The notes under the pieces: generated by a model
What the model was told of the DNA's origin: nothing
The model's input: the letters and a program-made list of their open reading frames with translations, nothing else
The model's database searches: none
From: Eurosta solidaginis
Lineage: Eukaryota > Arthropoda > Insecta > Diptera > Tephritidae
Direction: 5' to 3'
DNA length: 64,000 nucleotides
NCBI RefSeq assembly: GCF_040869045.1
Contig: NC_090321.1
Coordinates: 33,353,426-33,417,425, forward strand
In this document: positions 59,601 through 64,000 of the stretch, piece by piece
Numbering within the stretch: the first letter of the stretch is position 1
Layout: each line of letters opens with the position of its first letter
Position numbers and translations under genes: made by a program

Positions 59601-61200
59601 CACACCTGCACAGCTCCTCGATCACCGCTTATGGTGGCAGGGGCCACACTGGTTATCCGAAACCGATCGTTTTTGGACGCAGCACATAACGAAACATACT
59701 ACGAATTTGGAACTGAAATCAATCAAAGCTAGTTCTCATGTAACGCAAACGCACGAAGATTGGGATTTACTAACGAAATTTCACTCTTACAACAAACTCA
59801 AACGAGTGAACGCACATATACTTCGCTTCATAAACAACGCTCGCATATCTGCTCAGAAGTCGAGTGCACACGAACGGCTGTCCGGACCGTTAATATGCTC
59901 TGAAATCCGCAAAGCCGAATTACATTTGGTAAGGTATTCCCAAGCTAACGTTTTCCAACAAGAAATTTCTAATTGCAGGGAAGGGAAGCCAACACCGATA
60001 CGTAGTAGCCTCGTTCGTCATCAGCCGTTTTTACACGACGCAGGCATTTTACGAGTAGGAGGTCGAATTAAGAACGCATCGTGCACGAACGATATAAAAC
60101 ATCCCATTATTTTGCCTAAAAATTCACCTCTCGCTAAAGCAATAGCCGCTGAAACTCACATCGGTATGTTGCACGCTGACCCGCAAATGATGCAAGCTGC
60201 TATACAACGTAAATTTTGGATCCCTGGCATTCGCAATTTAGTTCGGGGTACATACCGCCATTGCGTACGATGCAAACCCTTGAACCGCAAACTGCTACAG
60301 CAGCAGATGTCCGATCTACCACCTAGTCGCGTTACTCATGGTAGAGGCGCGAAATCAACAAAGGCGTACATTTGCTCATTTATATGTACGAGCACAGGCG
60401 CCATGCACCTAGAATTGGCCGGAGACCTCACGTCTGCAAGCTTTATCGCCCCATTCAAACGTTTCACCAACCGAAGAGGGCATTGTCAGCATATGTTCTC
60501 CGACAATGGCACGATCTTTGTCGGTGCCGAAAGGGAGCTACGTGCCGCGTTTGAAAGGTGCGTTAACGACGACAAGTTGGCATCTTCGCCAACACCCAGG
60601 TCACCTGGCATTTTAACCCTCCAAGCGCTCCACATATGGGCGGCTATTGGGAGGCTGGAATTAAACGCATAAAGTACCATTTAAAACGCGTACTAGACTC
60701 CGCGTTACTATCTTACGAAGAGTTTTCAACAGTCCTAACCGAGGTGGAAGCATGCGTCAATTCTCGACCACTCTGCTGGATACCTTCTTACATAAAAGAC
60801 TTCGAAGTGCTAACACCTGGGCACTTTATGATCGGCGAACCAATAAAGGGGTTACCGGAGCTTGACACAGAACCTTTCAGGGGCAACCTTCATCAGCGGT
60901 GGCAAGCAATCACAGCAATAAGGCATCACTTCTGGAAGCGATGGCGAGACGAATATCTCGCGAATCTTCAGCGACGATCGAAGTGGGTTCTTCCAACGCA
61001 AAACCTACAACGAGATGATGTCGTAGTTATACACGACAACAACGCTCCGCCCACTAAATGGAAACTTGGTTGAGTTCTCGACAGCTATACCGGCTCAGAT
61101 GATCGCGTACGAATTGTCAACCTACGAACATCCGAAGGAGAGCTGCTAAGACCTATTGCGAAGCTATCATTATTACCAACAAAAACAGACATTTTTTCAT
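56638..61200 (+). pseudogene. BEL/Pao gag-pol polyprotein, disabled
   Basis: The start ATG at 56638 (aaaaaatgTCG) opens a frame that reads through to 60672 with one stop TAA at 58408-58410. Gag: LPKLQLPSFSGDPTKWITFH (DUF1759) at residues about 105-125. The cysteine-rich zinc-knuckle region usual before the protease is missing, with KNVLHTTLLHADLNT bridging it. Protease: ALFDNGSHASFI, with the usual DSG as DNG. Reverse transcriptase: FYMDDLL (YMDD at 58693-58704). RNase H: FTDASEAAY, LPRLEL, WSDST. Integrase: a His/Cys zinc region (HIGMLHAD, HCVRC), then MFSDNGTIFVGA; the block with the first catalytic Asp seems deleted between PPSRVTHG and GAKSTKAY. A frameshift at about 60600 leads to HMGGYWEAGIK (catalytic Glu), and a TGA at 61072 precedes the C-terminal piece. 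Confidence 0.92.
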
Positions 61201-61277
61201 TTTGAATTTTATTGATGTAAACTTTAAATACTTTGTACCTTTTTCTAATTTTGAACGGTCGTTCAAAGCGGCCGGCA

Positions 61278-61486
61278 TGTTTGCGCCTAATTGGCATCTC
61301 TATATGTAATCATATCAAACGTCAATTAGTGGCATTGGCAGCACTGACTGTCAGCTGTCAATGGCTACTTCCGTTTATCTTAAAGTAATTAAACAAAGAA
61401 AAACAAGTGGAAGTGTTTTTTATAATCGGCTATAATCCTCGCGTAAGTAAACCTTACAACCCGCAACCCGCATTTTAACGCTAACA
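61278..61486 (+). repeat. BEL/Pao 3' LTR (209 bp)
   Basis: Same start and end as the 5' LTR, followed by the target duplication gttcg. The differences include cacctc/catctc, gactctc/gactgtc, a T-run length change and atcgac/atcggc. Confidence 0.92.
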
Positions 61487-61771
61487 GTTCGTACTGTCAA
61501 AATTCATGAGAAAAGTTGCAATCAGCTTGACTAATTCTTTCACCTTAATGACTCCGCCATCAATCAGCTTTGCCAGCATAGTTTGAAATTAATAATCAAC
61601 ATAAACGATTTGATTTCGTTTTGATATGGCAGAAAACGAAACAAAATCATTTCGTTAATTTGACGTTCTAACCGTTAATAAACGAAACGAAATGACTTTG
61701 TTTCGTTTATTAACGTTAATTATCGTAACGAAATGATATCGGTTCGTTGGTTAAGCATGCCTGGTTTCAAG

Positions 61772-61899
61772 CTTACGGATACAAAAATGGAGGTAGTTCC
61801 ATTAAGTGTGACGTTAGCCACTTGACTTTTGCGGGGACAATGACAGTTTCACCAAAAACAAGCTACCAGATTGAAAAACGTTACGATTTTTTCTAATTT
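61772..61899. other. Short unassigned spacer
   Basis: Sequence between the hAT-type MITE and the 3' tail of the non-LTR element. No feature seen. Confidence 0.4.
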
Positions 61900-64000
61900 T
61901 AATGGATTTCATTTATTATTATTATTTATTATATTTATTTCGGTCTAAAAAGTACAGACTTCCTTACAGACTAGTTAAAAATAGAGAAAAGTTCAAGCTT
62001 AAATTTATAAATGCTATTATTAAAGTTAAGAAGCCCACTATATCATTTGCAAGGTGTAAAGCCTTGGATATGGGTTCATTCAACGCGTAATTCGTTCGAT
62101 GAGTTACTTCAACAAATAGTCTGGTGTGCCTTAGATCACGTGGTGGAATGTATGAAACGAATAAATTAGATAAATCAGGACAGTTTATATTACCGTTGGT
62201 AACGTGATAGGCAAGCATGAGTGAGATACAAGTTCTACGATCATACAAAGCCTGGAGTCCGAGCAATTTACGCCTGCCGATATACGATGGGAGGCCATCG
62301 GGCCAGTGAAGCATACACAAAGCAATTTTGGTGAAAAATCTTTGAACTCTCTCAATTTTATGTGAGCTGCCTTGATAGAATATACTCCATATAATCGAGC
62401 AATATTCCAGACGACTTCTTACCAATGCCGTAAAAAGTGCCTTCAAAGTCATCGGATCCTTGAAGTCACTGGAATTACGTCTAATAACCCCAGCCATTGC
62501 AAAAGATTTGGAAATAATAAAGTCGATGTGACCAGAAAAAGAGAGTTGGTTGTCAAAAATTACACCCAGATCTTTTATCTCTCGACAACGGTTTAAAGAT
62601 CCAGCATTTAATTTGTAGTTGAAAAAGGTGGTAGTGACCCTTTTTGAATAGGAAACCACGCAGCATTTGTTAGTATTTAAAAGTAGGTTATTACTTGGAG
62701 ACCATTCATTAAAAGAATCGAGTTCATATTGCAAGTTAATGCAGTCAGAAGTATCCCGTACGTTTAGAAAGAGTTTGACGTCGTCTGCAAACATTAAACA
62801 TTTAGCAAATTTGTATTCTTGAGGCAGATCATTAATAAAAATTAGGAACAACAGAGGGCCACAGTGGGTTCCCTGTGGGATTCCAGACCAAGCGTTAATA
62901 AGCGCAGTAGACTGGTTTGCTCCGATTGACACAAAAAGCTTTCTATTCGATAAGAAACTTGAGAAGAACTTCAGCAAACTTCCGGTCGCTCCGTACATCC
63001 CCAGTTTGTGCAATAGTATAGAGTGGTCGACCTTGTCAAATGCTTTCGAGAAGTCAGTATAGATGACGTCTAGTTGCGCATGGTTCTCAAAGGCATCTAC
63101 AATTTGGCTAGTGACTAAAGCCAGATTGGTAGAAGTAGACCTGCCAGGAAAAAACCCATGCTGACACTCAACAATAGCCTTGACTATGTAGTCAAACAAT
63201 TTGCTATGAAGGATACTATTGAATAGTTTTGCCAGAGTACTCTGCTTAACAATAGGTCTGTAGTTGCGAATATCATTGCGGTCACCAGACTTGAATACCG
63301 GATTTATGGAGCATAACTTCCAAGAGTCTAAAAATATCCCATGGTTCAAGCATCCTTGGAAAAGAAATTGCCAGGGGTTCAGAATTTGTATTTGAACATA
63401 GTTTGAAGAATAACGGGGAAAATCCCTCGCTATCTGATTTCGGACTAGAAATTTCGGAAAGAAGAAATTTGACGCGGAGAACCAGAGTAGAATGTCGGAC
63501 TAGGTGAAGAGGTAGGATCTGAGTATACCTTATGAAATAATTTGGCAAATAAGTTACAAATATCTACCGTATTACTGGACGATACACCGTCATACTCCAT
63601 GCACGTCGGAAATCCGTTAGTCCGCCTCTTGGAATTAATCACCGACCAGAGACTAGATGGATTCGTCTTCAGTTTTGATTCCAGATTATTCATATATTGT
63701 CTAAACAAGAACTTATTGAGACAGTTAAAAGTCGATTTAAGCCTGACAAAGGTAAGACGATCAGATTCACTCCTGCTCCTTTTATATTTCTTAAAGGCCT
63801 TACGTTTTTTATTTTTAATATTATTAGAATTTTCCGTTTTCGCGGAACAAAATTCGAGACTGCTAATGAAAGTCTTTGCTTTAAGAGTTCATAGGAAGCC
63901 TCAGGCCCATTAGCGGAGTCCAAGAAGGACCAATCAGTGTAGAGGAGAAACTCGTTTATCGCTGGAGCATCAGCCTTGAAATAATTATATTCTGAAATAT
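61900..64000 (-). mobile_element. Non-LTR retrotransposon (CR1/Jockey/I-like), 3' part, cut by window edge
   Basis: Minus-strand element. Its 3' end at about 61905-61940 is a run of taa/taat-type repeats (ttattattattatttattat on the + strand), like the (TAA)n tails of some non-LTR elements. The coding region extends leftwards on the minus strand from beyond 64000. Several frameshifts in the upstream part show it is inactive. Confidence 0.85.
61964..63923 (-). pseudogene. Non-LTR reverse transcriptase pseudogene
   Basis: The main frame, 61964-63349, has 461 residues without a stop. It has the reverse transcriptase blocks NYRPIVKQSTLAKLF, YTDFSKAFDKVDHSIL, GIPQGTHCGPLLFLIFINDL and LMFADDVKLF (FADD catalytic motif), then CREIKDLGVIFDNQLSF and the thumb/C-terminal region (VQRFFTKIALCMLHWP, LGLQALYDRR). 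Upstream pieces in other frames continue the protein: ISSPKSDSEGFSPLFFKLC (63282-63548) and SLWSVINSKRRTNGFP (63445-63708), then the linker at 63690-63923. There are at least three frame changes. The endonuclease domain would lie beyond the right edge. The exact clade is not certain from motifs alone. Confidence 0.85.

Larger units (their letters stand above)
56333..61486 (+). mobile_element. BEL/Pao LTR retrotransposon, 5154 bp
   Basis: Two LTRs flank a coding region with gag, protease, reverse transcriptase, RNase H and integrase in BEL/Pao order. A perfect 5-bp target duplication, gttcg, is at 56328-56332 and 61487-61491. The LTRs differ by about four substitutions and one base of length over 209-210 bp, so the insertion is young. 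The coding region has two in-frame stops, one frameshift and probable internal deletions, so this copy cannot make its full polyprotein. Confidence 0.95.
56017..61763. mobile_element. hAT-type MITE split by a BEL/Pao insertion
   Basis: A perfect 8-bp target-site duplication, gtttcaag, lies at 56009-56016 and 61764-61771. The left end begins cagggaagcaccttaacg and the reverse complement of the right end begins caggcatgcttaacc. The interior on both sides is rich in aacgttaa, tttcgtt and aacgaaac motifs. Removing the BEL element and one copy of its 5-bp duplication leaves about 588 bp. No transposase is present. The 8-bp duplication and CAGG start fit hAT. Confidence 0.85.

Overview
This is eukaryotic, almost certainly dipteran, DNA. 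The one large gene recognised is a Tdrd7/Tapas-type LOTUS-domain gene split by long introns. The transposable elements (mariner, pogo/Tigger, hAT, Helitron, RTE, BEL/Pao, an errantivirus-type env) are typical of higher flies, and a non-coding 'gtgggcgtgg' repeat family resembles repeats I associate with tephritid fruit flies. The species cannot be fixed from the window.

Layout. 1-19440 is one continuous AT-rich satellite array (about 140 monomers of 133-141 bp) that enters from the left edge. 19441-30395 holds a dead mariner with both ends (19574-20829), an RNase H relic of a non-LTR element, two copies of a 261-bp hAT-like MITE, a decayed Helitron with Rep and helicase domains (23743-27972), and a 5'-truncated RTE element with an 11-bp target-site duplication (28322-29042). 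30396-41597 carries three consecutive exons of the LOTUS-domain gene on the + strand, separated by introns of 8646 bp and 87 bp. The last exon leaves in phase 1, so the gene continues, but no Tudor-domain exon was found in the window.

The long intron contains a minus-strand secreted serine-protease homologue without catalytic His and Ser (33624-34362, broken by a 20-nt G run), a 442-bp inverted-repeat element, two Helitron-type helicase tails, one carrying a large fold-back, a 117-bp minisatellite, another RNase H relic, and a pogo element (37202-39247) with a second repeat inside it. Downstream of the last exon are a degenerate 'cgggac' repeat tract and a 3.2-3.3 kb block present twice (42366-45678 and 49073-52295) that carries a dead hAT-type transposase. 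There is also a piggyBac-like MITE and a second small secreted protease-like gene (46716-47132). 52300-54293 is an intact errantivirus-type env reading frame plus one LTR, with no gag-pol. 56017-61763 is a hAT-type MITE with a perfect 8-bp target duplication, split by a BEL/Pao retrotransposon that has its own 5-bp duplication and LTRs about 98% identical. 61900-64000 is a frameshifted non-LTR retrotransposon running off the right edge.

How it fits together: the host genes supported here are the LOTUS gene, which in other animals acts in germline granules and transposon silencing, and two small secreted protease-like genes with their own TATA boxes. Almost everything else is repeats. Nested insertions with readable target duplications give a relative order of events. 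No CRISPR, operon or bacterial feature is present.
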